Source: an uncultured Johnsonella sp.
GTDB lineage: Bacteria; Bacillota; Clostridia; Lachnospirales; Lachnospiraceae
Direction of reading: 5' to 3'
Assembly: GCA_900766185.1 (NCBI GenBank)
Contig: CAAFUL010000034.1
Coordinates: 1-26,844, forward strand
DNA length: 26,844 nucleotides
Positions within the stretch are counted from its first letter, which is position 1. The number at the start of each line of letters is the position of its first letter. A program made the position numbers and the translations under genes. Positions 1-8,400 of this stretch are shown piece by piece. Under the pieces are notes generated by a model. It searched no databases. It was not told where the DNA came from and saw only the letters and a program-made list of their open reading frames with translations.

Positions 1-9
1 AAGTGAGTT

Positions 10-95
10 ACAAACTTTACAGACGAGGACTGTTCGAGTGCAGCTCGCCACGGAGTAGGCGAGCACACGAGTTCCGCAGTCTGTACTAAGTTTGT
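10..95. repeat. long imperfect hairpin, GC-richer than surroundings
   Basis: The outer arms ACAAACTTT...ACAGAC (10-24) and GTCTGTAC...AAGTTTGT (79-95) are complementary. The innermost stem GCTCGCC (43-49) pairs with GGCGAGC (58-64) around an 8-base loop, and the middle pairs imperfectly. A second small hairpin, AAGTTT-GTCG-AAACTT, follows at 89-104. The hairpin is not followed by a T-run and does not look like a simple terminator. It may be a mobile palindromic element or a structured RNA. I see no gene in 1-200. Confidence 0.6.
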
Positions 96-200
96 CGAAA
101 CTTTATTAACAGTACTGCGAGTATGATTGAAATAGGGAGTGTTTCTGTTAATTATTGTTGCCTAATTGTTTATGTTACCAAATCCCCGATAAATCATTAT

Positions 201-836
201 TTACTTTTGTTCCTGCACCGCACTTTCAGTTGTTTCAACCTCGGTATTATTCAGTTCCTTTGCACCTTCAAGATATACCCATTTGATCTTATATGTTTTA
301 CCGACGCTGTTTCCTATATTAACCACATAATCTTCCAACAGTTTTTGAACCCTTTGTTGAGCTGTTGCAAGTAATGCAAGATTAGACTTTGCTTCACTTT
401 CAAGCTTTTCCTTGGAACTTTTGAATGCTTCGCTTTGGTGCTTTGCTTCTACTTTGGCTGAATCTTTAGCCACTATAAATGAATCCTTGGTTAAAGTGGT
501 TTCATCCACCTTGCAGCCGAGCACTTTTGCAGGCGGAATCGTTATCGTAACATCTTCGCCCTTCACCTCGATATTAAGAAGAGAGGCATCGATACCGATT
601 GTTACCACACCGGCATATTCCATCCAAAAATGTCTGTCCTTTTGCCACCACAATATACCTGAAGCATTTTCCTCTTTATATTTAGCCACATTGTGATAAT
701 AACATTCCATAGTTGCAAGTTCACATATAGACCTCATCTGAGCTGCCTTTGGCTCGATGCTCTTGCTTTGTTTTGCACAAGCTGCACAAAAAAAGCATAC
801 CATAATAATCAAAAAACCTCTAAAATACTTCTTCAT
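201..836 (-). CDS. DUF4230 family lipoprotein-like protein
   Basis: The 211-residue protein opens with MKKYFRGF, a hydrophobic stretch and the run FFCAAC near residue 20. This looks like a signal peptide with a slightly atypical lipobox (Cys at -3), so it is probably anchored on the outer face of the membrane. The segment around residues 34-52 (RSICELATMECYYHNVAK) is the conserved start of the DUF4230 family, whose function is unknown. The C-terminal third is lysine- and glutamate-rich and probably helical. It is the last gene of a minus-strand run: its start is 15 bases after the stop of a second DUF4230 gene, so the two look co-transcribed. They are only distantly similar to each other, which suggests an old duplication. 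The family assignment is from recognition of the conserved segment. Confidence 0.75.
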   Translation of the reverse strand: MKKYFRGFLIIMVCFFCAACAKQSKSIEPKAAQMRSICELATMECYYHNVAKYKEENASGILWWQKDRHFWMEYAGVVTIGIDASLLNIEVKGEDVTITIPPAKVLGCKVDETTLTKDSFIVAKDSAKVEAKHQSEAFKSSKEKLESEAKSNLALLATAQQRVQKLLEDYVVNIGNSVGKTYKIKWVYLEGAKELNNTEVETTESAVQEQK

Positions 837-851
837 ATAGCCACGCCTTTC

Positions 852-1454
852 TTACTTGATCTCCAATTTATACTCGCTGTCCAACTGTTCCACAAAAGGA
901 CTAATTAAGGCTTCAACTATATTGCGAGCATTCTGCCTTGCGGATTCGTATATCTCATCCGTTGAATTACTTTCCTTTGTTACATCCTTGATACACTTTT
1001 TGTATGCCTGTTCCGATACGGTTTGTGTATTGGCTTTATTGTTCATAAATATATAATCCAATGAGGCAATGTCCACATCCACATCAGTTATTTTAACCTC
1101 CGGCAGCGTTACCGTTATCACCTTGTCTGTTTCATTTACTTCTACTTCAACCAGCTCAAAGTCAATTCCCGCTTTGACCTTTGCCTCATAAGAAACATAG
1201 TAGTCAATATTTTCCGGATTTTCTTCATTCGCTACAGCGGCTACGCCATTGTATATAGCCTCAAATGTTGATAAGTCGCTGACATTTATCACTTTTTCCA
1301 AGGTTGCCTTGCTAATAATTGTAGGCTCGGATTTTTTATTAAATATTTTTATTTTAATCATTAAAGCTGTAACAATAATGGCAATAATAATAAACAACAC
1401 CGCTATATGTTTGAATTTTATCCTTTTAGTTCTCGGTCTTTCTTTTTCTTCCAT
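852..1454 (-). CDS. DUF4230 family membrane protein
   Basis: This 200-residue protein has a short basic N-terminus (KERPRTKRIKFKH) and one clear membrane helix at about residues 17-33 (IAVLFIIIAIIVTALMI). An extracytoplasmic domain then follows the DUF4230 pattern: an initial LEKVINVSDLSTFEAIYNG segment, a beta-rich middle with VITVTLPEVKI, and a helical C-terminal half. It lacks a lipobox and so is anchored by its N-terminal helix, unlike the neighbouring paralogue. It lies between the Nudix gene upstream (75-base gap) and the second DUF4230 gene downstream (15-base gap), all on the minus strand. The role is unknown. Confidence 0.75.
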   Translation of the reverse strand: MEEKERPRTKRIKFKHIAVLFIIIAIIVTALMIKIKIFNKKSEPTIISKATLEKVINVSDLSTFEAIYNGVAAVANEENPENIDYYVSYEAKVKAGIDFELVEVEVNETDKVITVTLPEVKITDVDVDIASLDYIFMNNKANTQTVSEQAYKKCIKDVTKESNSTDEIYESARQNARNIVEALISPFVEQLDSEYKLEIK

Positions 1455-1529
1455 ATCTAACCTTGTATGCTGTTATCAGAAGTAAACACAGCATAGTTCC
1501 TTTCATTTTGTTTTTTTAATACATTCACC

Positions 1530-2318
1530 TTATTTATTTCTTTGTGCCAACAACCACGCTGTGATATGCATTGCCTGCTGGAACTTACCCTTCCTAATCA
1601 AATCTTCAATTTGGTCAAAAGACAATGTAATCACCTCAACAAACTCCGTTTCGTCAAGCTCCTGCCCTGATACTTTTCTACAGTTTTTTGCCATATACAA
1701 ATATCCGTAATTATCGCAAATCGTTGCATCTGACGGTATTGTAAGTAGATGCTCCCATTCATCGGACTCGTATCCGGTCTCCTCTAACAGTTCACGCTTT
1801 GCAGCCAAAAAAGCAATATCTTCTTCCATATCACGGGAAATCTCACCTTCTTTGGTATCCCTTACATCTATGCCGCCTGCCGGAAATTCGGTCGTAACTT
1901 CCCTGAGTCCATGACGAAACTGCCTGACGCAAATATAATTACCGTTGCAATCCGATGCTACGACCACAACATAGTCTCTGCGGCTATAACTGTAATACGG
2001 GGCAAATATCTTACCGTCCGGAAAACGATATGCGGATTTTCTAAGATCCAGCCACTCATCCTGTATCACATGCTCACAACTGATTTCCTCCCATGCAAGC
2101 GTATCTTTTTTTTGTGATTTATTCATCTTTTTAATATACTCCTGTTCTTTTATTTTTTCTTTTGCATTAATTAAATTCCTGCAACTGACTTCCTCTCGGG
2201 TAAGAGGGTCTTTTCTCTGTGGCTTATCCAACTTTTTAATATGCTCCTGTTCTTTTGTTTTTTCTTTTGTAATATCATCAATAAGATAAAATCCGTTTGT
2301 CTTACAGCAGTCTCTCAT
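1530..2318 (-). CDS. Nudix hydrolase, ADP-ribose pyrophosphatase-like
   Basis: The Nudix catalytic motif is visible: GG at about 143-144 opens the loop, and AAKRELLEETGY supplies the REUxEExGU helix. An acidic stretch (GEISRDMEEDIAFL) is inserted between the two halves. Nudix enzymes of this kind hydrolyse nucleoside-diphosphate sugars such as ADP-ribose; the substrate here is not proven. The C-terminus (LIRKGKFQQAMHITAWLLA) is typical of the group. At 262 residues it is longer than usual because residues 18-51 and 53-86 are two copies of one segment with a 35-residue period. The second copy leads directly into the first strand of the Nudix fold, so the first copy is the addition. It is the promoter-proximal gene of the run with the two DUF4230 genes. 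Confidence 0.85.
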   Translation of the reverse strand: MRDCCKTNGFYLIDDITKEKTKEQEHIKKLDKPQRKDPLTREEVSCRNLINAKEKIKEQEYIKKMNKSQKKDTLAWEEISCEHVIQDEWLDLRKSAYRFPDGKIFAPYYSYSRRDYVVVVASDCNGNYICVRQFRHGLREVTTEFPAGGIDVRDTKEGEISRDMEEDIAFLAAKRELLEETGYESDEWEHLLTIPSDATICDNYGYLYMAKNCRKVSGQELDETEFVEVITLSFDQIEDLIRKGKFQQAMHITAWLLAQRNK

Positions 2319-2686
2319 AATATCCGTATGAACATTGACCCTAAAACTATACTTCTTTTACTCTAAAACCGAATACAGCTCTACCATCACTATCTATGAG
2401 CTTAGACACAGCTCTTTAGTAACATTTAGTAGGATGTATCTTAAAACCATAACAGATTATACTATTTGCATAAAATAAATACTACTGCAGAGTAAATAAA
2501 AACAAGAAAAGACTTTACTGTTTATTATAGCTTGTTGCCAACTTGCAGAAATGCTTTATTTTATTGACAGATATTCTATTAAAAAACACGGTATTATGCA
2601 ATTTTAAGTTTTAAGACACAGCCTAATGTGAATCGGCATTTACTACCCAAATATGAAAAAAGCTACAGTATGTTTGACTAACATAC
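2319..2686. other. gene-free stretch with one hairpin
   Basis: No credible reading frame is present. A hairpin at 2659-2694 (AAGCTA...GTATGTT pairing with AACATAC...TAGCTT around TGACT) overlaps the outer tip of the left inverted-repeat arm. It could end transcription, but it has no T-run. A minus-strand TATAAT at 2524-2529 could serve the Nudix gene, but no convincing -35 goes with it. Confidence 0.4.
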
Positions 2687-2902
2687 CATAGCTTCCACAA
2701 AGAAATATATTAGAAATTTCAAGATGTGCTTTGTGATAGTTTCTGTAATTCTTTCTTTAGCAATAATATATTAAAGCGGAGGTCTTGTAAAACGATCTGC
2801 ATATTTTACTTCTCACTTATATACTAGCATAGATTTTTACAAATAGTAAGAGCAAAAGTAGTACTGTTAGTTGTATTTTATGTATACTTTTAGTTGTATT
2901 TA
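2687..2902 (+). repeat. left arm of 216-bp inverted repeat
   Basis: This arm is the reverse complement of 3248-3463 at high identity, including long matching runs such as AAATTTCAAGATGTGCTTTG and TAGTTGTATTTTATGTATAC. Both arms measure 216 bases. The inner tip runs into a perfect 16-base palindrome, TAATGCTTAAGCATTA, at 2901-2916. The pair flanks a short gene remnant, so the unit resembles a small transposon-like element or two inverted copies of a repeat. I recognise no transposase in it. Confidence 0.85.
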
Positions 2903-2937
2903 ATGCTTAAGCATTAAAGCTCTTAATATAAAGTCTA

Positions 2938-3218
2938 TTATCTATTATATTGGAAGATGCTAAGCATTACATTACCGTCCACTTTTAATATTTTCTTGTA
3001 GAAACCTTTAAGTTGTTGAAAGTAGTCAATTAATTCTTCTTTTATTTCATCTACCTCTTCTTCATAATCCCCAATATCCGGATATATACCTCCTCAAAAA
3101 CCCCGCTTTCTCCTACATAAAAAAATCTAAGTTCTTTTACATCTTTATCACTTAAATATTGATAATTTGCTATTATTCCTATTTTTATTTCCTCGCAAAT
3201 TTTAAATTTATTTACATT
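2938..3218 (-). pseudogene. frameshifted remnant of an unrecognised small gene
   Basis: Read on the minus strand, an open frame begins near 3218 with coherent protein sequence (KFKICEEIKIGIIANYQYLS, then KDVKELRFFYVGESGVFEEV). Near 3090 it shifts frame and continues as PDIGDYEEEVDEIKEELIDY followed by FQQLKGFYKKILKVDGNVML, ending at a TAA at 2938-2940. No ATG or ribosome site starts it. The coherent sequence on both sides of the shift indicates a real gene of about 95 residues that has decayed. I do not recognise the family. It sits exactly between the two inverted-repeat arms. Confidence 0.55.
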
Positions 3219-3247
3219 TTAATTTTTTAACTCTAATTCATAACTGC

Positions 3248-3463
3248 TAAATACAACTAAAAGTATACATAAAATACAACTAACAGTACTACTTTTACTC
3301 TTACTATTTTTTTGAATATGTGTTAACATATGAATAAGAAGTAAAACATGCAGATTGTTTTACAAGACCGCCGCTACAATATATTACTACTAAAGAAAGA
3401 ATTACAGAATCTATCACAAAGCACATCTTGAAATTTCTAAATATATTTCTATAAAAGCTATAG
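3248..3463 (-). repeat. right arm of 216-bp inverted repeat
   Basis: This is the reverse complement of 2687-2902. It starts with TAAATACAACTAAAAGTATA and ends at AAGCTATAG. Its outer edge lies a few bases before the first recognisable residues of the RhuM-like pseudogene, so the repeat replaced or displaced the N-terminus of that gene. Confidence 0.85.
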
Positions 3464-3466
3464 TAT

Positions 3467-4069
3467 AATAGAAATCAACTGGCAGCTTTATTCGAATGAG
3501 ATATAAAGACTATAGGTAAACATATCAGTAATGCACTTAAAGAAGAATTGGATAGTTGAACTGTCGCAAAATTTGCGACAGTTCAAAAGGAAGGTACCAG
3601 AGAAGTAAAAAGATCTGTCGAATACTACAATCTCGACATGATTATCTCCGTCGGATATAGAGTAAAATCAGCACGAGGAGTTGAATTTAGACGCTGGGCT
3701 AATAAAATTTTAAAAGATTATATTGTACAGGGGTATGCAGTAAATGAGAGAAGATTAGCTGCTCTGAACAGAGTAGTGGAAATACAGTCAAATATCATAG
3801 CAGGTATAATAGAAGAAAAAGCAGCAAACCTTCTTTACTTTATCATCAAAGATCATCCTTTCGTAGATGGATGCAAAAGAATCGCCGCTACAAGATTTTT
3901 ATATTTCCTGGATATGAAGCGAATTCTCTATAAAAACAATAAGAAAATACTGTCGGACAGCACCTTAGTTTCCTTGACGCTTCTTATAACGGAATCAAAA
4001 CCTCAGGAAAAAGAAATCATGATCAACATCGTAATGAATTTCTTAACATGGTACATTATATCTCCTTAA
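3467..4069 (+). pseudogene. RhuM/Fic family protein, degraded
   Basis: One frame reads RhuM-family sequence throughout: QLAALFE-stop-DIKTIGKHIS, LKEELDS-stop-TVAKFATVQ, then SVEYYNLDMIISVGYRVKS, FRRWANKILKDYIVQGYAVN and, near the end, a Fic-type motif HPFVDGCKRIAA. In-frame stops occur at 3497-3499 and 3557-3559, and the N-terminal 20-30 residues are missing. The stretch between NERRLAALNRVVEIQSN and EEKAANLLYFI joins parts that are over 100 residues apart in intact family members, so an in-frame internal deletion is also likely. The Fic loop has Cys where Asn is usual. An open frame from ATG 3638 (143 residues) could still be made, but it has no ribosome site. RhuM proteins are phage-antirepressor-like or Fic-type toxin-like accessory proteins. 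Confidence 0.75.
3556..3586. repeat. perfect 15-bp-arm palindrome inside the RhuM gene
   Basis: The arms TTGAACTGTCGCAAA and TTTGCGACAGTTCAA are exact reverse complements around a single A at 3571. The palindrome encodes the TVAKFATVQ segment and also includes the second in-frame stop. Its core GTCGCAA...TTGCGAC is shared with the palindrome at 11042-11070. Confidence 0.95.
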
Positions 4070-4086
4070 GACATTTAAGCAGATAG

Positions 4087-4124
4087 AAAAAAGCCGACAG
4101 AATTTACACTCTGTTGGCTTTTTT
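4087..4124 (+). terminator. rho-independent terminator after the RhuM pseudogene
   Basis: The stem AAAAGCCGACAG pairs with CTGTTGGCTTTT (one G-T pair) and is followed by a T-rich tail. It lies 18 bases after the stop at 4069 and is nearly symmetrical, so it could work in both directions. Confidence 0.8.
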
Positions 4125-4129
4125 ATTTG

Positions 4130-4649
4130 CTCTTTAAAGTTGCTCGCCACTTTTTTCTTATGAAAAAGTACTTCAAAAAACTTTAAGCTAACTACTTGAA
4201 ACATTAGAATAATCAGCAATATCAATGGTTCCGATAAGTGCTTAGGCTATTCCAACTCTTCTTATTCTACTGTTCATTATATCCCAAAGTGTTCAAATTA
4301 CATACTTTGAGTCTTTTAAGTACTGGGAAAATCGTCTAATTTCGCATCATTTTTAGATTATTTTGCCCGTTCCAGCCCCGGTTCCACACTCATAAATTCA
4401 CTTCATTTTTGGTGTGCTTTTCTCCATAGTTGTAAACCAAATAAATTCATCATTAATAGAAATCCTCTTTTTGTCTAGTAATAGAGTCCTCTTTTCACAA
4501 CATCAGCTAATCTGAGATATCTACAGCTATCTTTAGCTGACCTCATATTTATACTTCACCCTTAAGCAATGAAACATCATGGCTATTATTTTCCGGTTCA
4601 ATTCTAGCAAGAACCTTCTTTTCAACTTCTTGTGCCCAATAGATCTTCA
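4130..4649. other. degraded sequence without a recognisable gene
   Basis: No long frame is present. Minus-strand fragments at 4560-4650 read KKVLARIEPENNSHDVSLLK and then hit stops. They continue from the IS3 OrfA remnant at 4650-4912 but do not match anything I can name. This looks like scrap from repeated insertion and deletion. Confidence 0.35.
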
Positions 4650-4912
4650 GTTTCTATCTTTCACGAGTAATTGCATTGTAAAAAATACTATGAGTTAGTT
4701 CCTTGTAATCTTTGAGTGAAATGAATTGTTCTTCATCAACTTCAATCCATGGAGCATAAAGCTTCTTCCATTTATAGATTGTTTGCTCAACTAAGCCATA
4801 TTCTGCTGCGATTACTGGAACGTTTACCTGCCAGATACTAATCGATGATCTATCGTTTAAATTCTTCGGTGTATCATTTACCGTTGTGGACCATAGTGAA
4901 ACACATCCTTTC
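4650..4912 (-). pseudogene. IS3-family OrfA (HTH subunit) remnant
   Basis: Two minus-strand frames together give an IS3-type OrfA. YTEEFKR is followed by a stop, then IID-stop-YLAGKR; the adjacent frame continues with VIAAEYGLVEQTIYKWKKLY, then IEVDEEQFISLKDYKEL, and stops. This is the helix-turn-helix DNA-binding subunit pattern with at least one frameshift and several stops. Upstream are AAAGGATG and a GTGGACACAAAAAGTG stretch near 4940-4955 that resembles an IS terminus with its own promoter (TATAAT on the minus strand). The element is dead. It points the opposite way from the OrfB remnant to its right, so the two are not halves of one insertion in place. Confidence 0.65.
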
Positions 4913-4967
4913 TAAAAAGATTATACTGTGTTGCACTTTTTGTGTCCACTAAATCATACTACTATCT

Positions 4968-5451
4968 TTGCATCATTATGGACTTATTCTCTATGAAAAA
5001 CATTGCTTGGAGCATTTCTACTAAAGCGAATGGAGCTTTGGTAAAAAGCACATTCCGAAAGGCATACGAGAGCAGAAATTTTCAAAAGTGACTTATGTTT
5101 TAATCTGACCGAGGAGCTCAATATACTGCAATAGCTTTCAGGAGATTCTTAGACACGGTTGGAGTAATACAATCATTTTTGAAGAAAGGCTATCCTTTTG
5201 ACAACACGTTTTGTGAGAGTTTTTTTAATTACCTCAAAAAAGAGAGTGTAACCGCAGAACCTACCAAAACACGAATAAGCTGAATCTCATTATTTCAATA
5301 CATTGATGAATTTTACAACGCCAAAACACCACACGGTTCATTAGGGCTCATGAGCTCTAACGAAAAGGAGAGGGATTATTACTCAAGCAAATAAATCGTC
5401 GATGTACGAAATTCTTCGTATTTTTGTGTCTATTTGCTTGACTATAGTCCA
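4968..5451 (+). mobile_element. IS3-family OrfB 3' half and right end (copy 1)
   Basis: Plus-strand fragments read DLFSMKNIAWSISTKANGAL, then QSFLKKGYPFDNTFCESFFN and YLKKESVTAEPTKTR. After a stop come QYIDEFYNAKTPHGSLGLMS and NEKERDYYSSK. This is the C-terminal part of the DDE integrase-type transposase with frameshifts and stops. A small hairpin (TACGAA...TTCGTA) and the right terminal repeat at 5426-5451 end it. About 230 bases are repeated in the same orientation at 10024-10265. The terminal repeat contains the last two codons and the stop of the 1208-residue gene that runs toward it. Confidence 0.8.
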
Positions 5452-8400
5452 TTCCCATTTTCATCAAAAGTTTCTCTCATAGCTTGGTTCCAAGCGTTTA
5501 GATAGTCATTGAAGACATCTAAATAATATGAATTTTTCATTTCACCATCAAGTAAATTATCAAACAATTGTTCTAACTCTTCCGCATTCCTGCTCCTAAT
5601 AGGAGTATATAAATAATTTGTTTTTGATAATTCCAGAATAATAGGCATAACTCTATCAATGTCATCATTAATATACAACAATGTCGCAAAGTTTATATTT
5701 TTTATCCTCTTTGCTGTTGCTATTTTACGGAAGAATAAATCATCGCAAATATACACTCCTTTTTCTCGATTAGCGACAATAAGGCCATCTAATTGCATTT
5801 TATCTATATTGATTTTTCCAAACAGTCTCTCCCAAGTATAATTCTCTATAACTTCAAAACTAATCCTCTCATCATCTGTTACTGTTGTAATCATATAGGA
5901 CTCACATTTCGAAATAATCCTTTCCCATATTTCAGGTATCCTCTTATCCCTTTCCATTATGGTAAATTTCCCATCATCTAAAGGGACCAATGATCCTCCT
6001 GAAACCATCTGTGTGCTTAATTCAGATGCATATTGTTCCTTAAAAAACTCAACATAGCTTTCGGGAATTGTTATATAGTCCCTCAGCAAATCAAGTTCAT
6101 CAAGCCAATCATGCATTGCCAATAAAACAAATGTTGATAGCGAAGGAATATACCTAGACTCAACAACACAATCAAGCCTTTGCTCACCTGCGTAATATGC
6201 AAGCCCCTTTGTATATAAAAGATATTGCATAGTTGCAATATACTTTTCGTAATTGCCATTATCAAAGAAATCAATAGGAATCCCCAGCTGATTATCTTTG
6301 AAATTATATGAATCCGTTAGTTTCTTAATATGATCTCTCTGATCAGACAATACTAATAGCTGCTTAACCATTTCCTCCGGATTCTCTGAAGATATAGTAC
6401 GAACATTGAATTTGTCAGGATTTTCTGCTATCTTCCGGAATATAAATCTTCCAACGGTTATTTCTCTCGGTTCAAAATCAACAACCTCATAACTCTTTCC
6501 TCGAATTTTATAAACCTGTTTTCTTCCTCCTCCTAGTAGTTTGTTATAAATCTGATCATTCCTGTTTATATGTTCAACACCTAGGCTATGATTTTTTTTA
6601 TCGCCAAAATCCGACTCAGAATCCAAAGCAACACTCCATATTTCATCTCCAGATTTCAAAGTAACAATCATATTATCTGAAATGGCTTTTCTTTCTGGTA
6701 ACTGATTAAGTCTCTGCATACTAAGATTGTGATATCCAAAGACTCCTTTATATACATCAAAATCGTCTCTGCCATTAAGATTATATATGGCTTTATAGGC
6801 AAAGAAATCTGCCTCATCATATTTTCCAAGTTTCCACAATGCTGACGAAGCGAAAATAGATATCTGAGGATCTTCAGAGTCCATTAATGCTTCAAGATAT
6901 GGTTCGTATTCCTCCTTACGGGTCTCATTTCTTTTACAAAGAAGCGCTATAATATTACGTGCCGTCTGCACATCATGGGTATACTCAAATAGTTCCTTTG
7001 AAAACTTGAGCATGCTATAATCCATATGTGAAACAGCTGCGCACATCATCTTTATCTGCAAAAACTGTTGTTTAAGAATATCGTTTTCATAAAACCGGTT
7101 TGATATCCGTTCTATACGAATCATCTCCTGATCCGTCTCTTTATCATTTCTCCATGACTCATATTCTCTATGCGAGACAGCGAACAAACACTTATAGATG
7201 TCATGAACCACAAACATGTTTATCACTTCCGCATCCTGTATGGTCTCCAATACTATTTCGATTGCCTCAATCTCCCCATTATGTGCAAAAACAGCCAAAA
7301 GCCCCGCCTTGGTTTGCATATCCAAACCATCCAAACCGTCCTTAAGCAATCTAGTAAGTTCAGGCATAACAACTCTGCGAAACAATTCTTCATCTTCAAC
7401 ATAAAAACCATAAAAAAACAAATCTTCTATTGAAGTGTTGAATTTATGCACGGCATCAATAAGCAGATTTTCATATTGTTCATTTTTAGTTCTATATAAT
7501 GCAAGTAAATACACGCTCTCCGTACGAGGTGTCACAACCTTTATCTGATTATAAGAATCTATTGCCTTTTCCGGTTGCTTAAGTTCAATAAGCAATGTTA
7601 AATATCGAGTAGCAATTTCCTCATCTTCACGCCATGCACATTGTGATAACAGTTCTACCGACTTTTCCAGATTGCCCCCCATCTCATAACATAAAGCCAT
7701 AAATAAGCGTACACCATCAAAAGTCCTTACATTCTCAGGGTATCCTTCATAACGGCTAATAGCATCTTCGATATAGCTTTTATCTGTTGCTCCCAAATTA
7801 AAACAACTCTGTAATTCAATGGTAGCAATGAGATTTCCATTTACCGCCAATTGATCTTTCGATCGTTCCTTAACTCTATCTAATTCATTTAAAAGTGATT
7901 TAACATTTTGTTCCCTATTTGCATTTCCATATATATAATTCTTATTAGCCTGGTTTAATTGTGCGCAAATATCATATAGTGCAAATCGTGACTCATGGTA
8001 TTTTTGATACATTTCTGAAAGTACACTGTGTGCTTCATTTTCTTTCCTAAGGTTAAAAAGAGCCAATGCATAGTGAAAATCAAATGCCTTCACAGCTTCT
8101 GGCGCAATATCACACCTATTCTTGTATTGCGCAATAATATTATCCCAGCGTTGCTCCGAAAAAATAAATATCCATGAAATGATCTGCGTTTCTGGCGAAA
8201 ATCCACATATTTCTTCAATACATATATCTCGCGGTTTCTTGCATAGGTTTTTTAGCCAATATGCTTCCTCTTTATAATTTTCAGAAATATTACAAATCAA
8301 ATCATCAAGTTTTTCATGATCATGCAATGCAAGAATAAACTGATAAAAGGAAATCCTGCTATCTACTTCAATGGCATCATTAAGCACTTTTAACTCTGAT

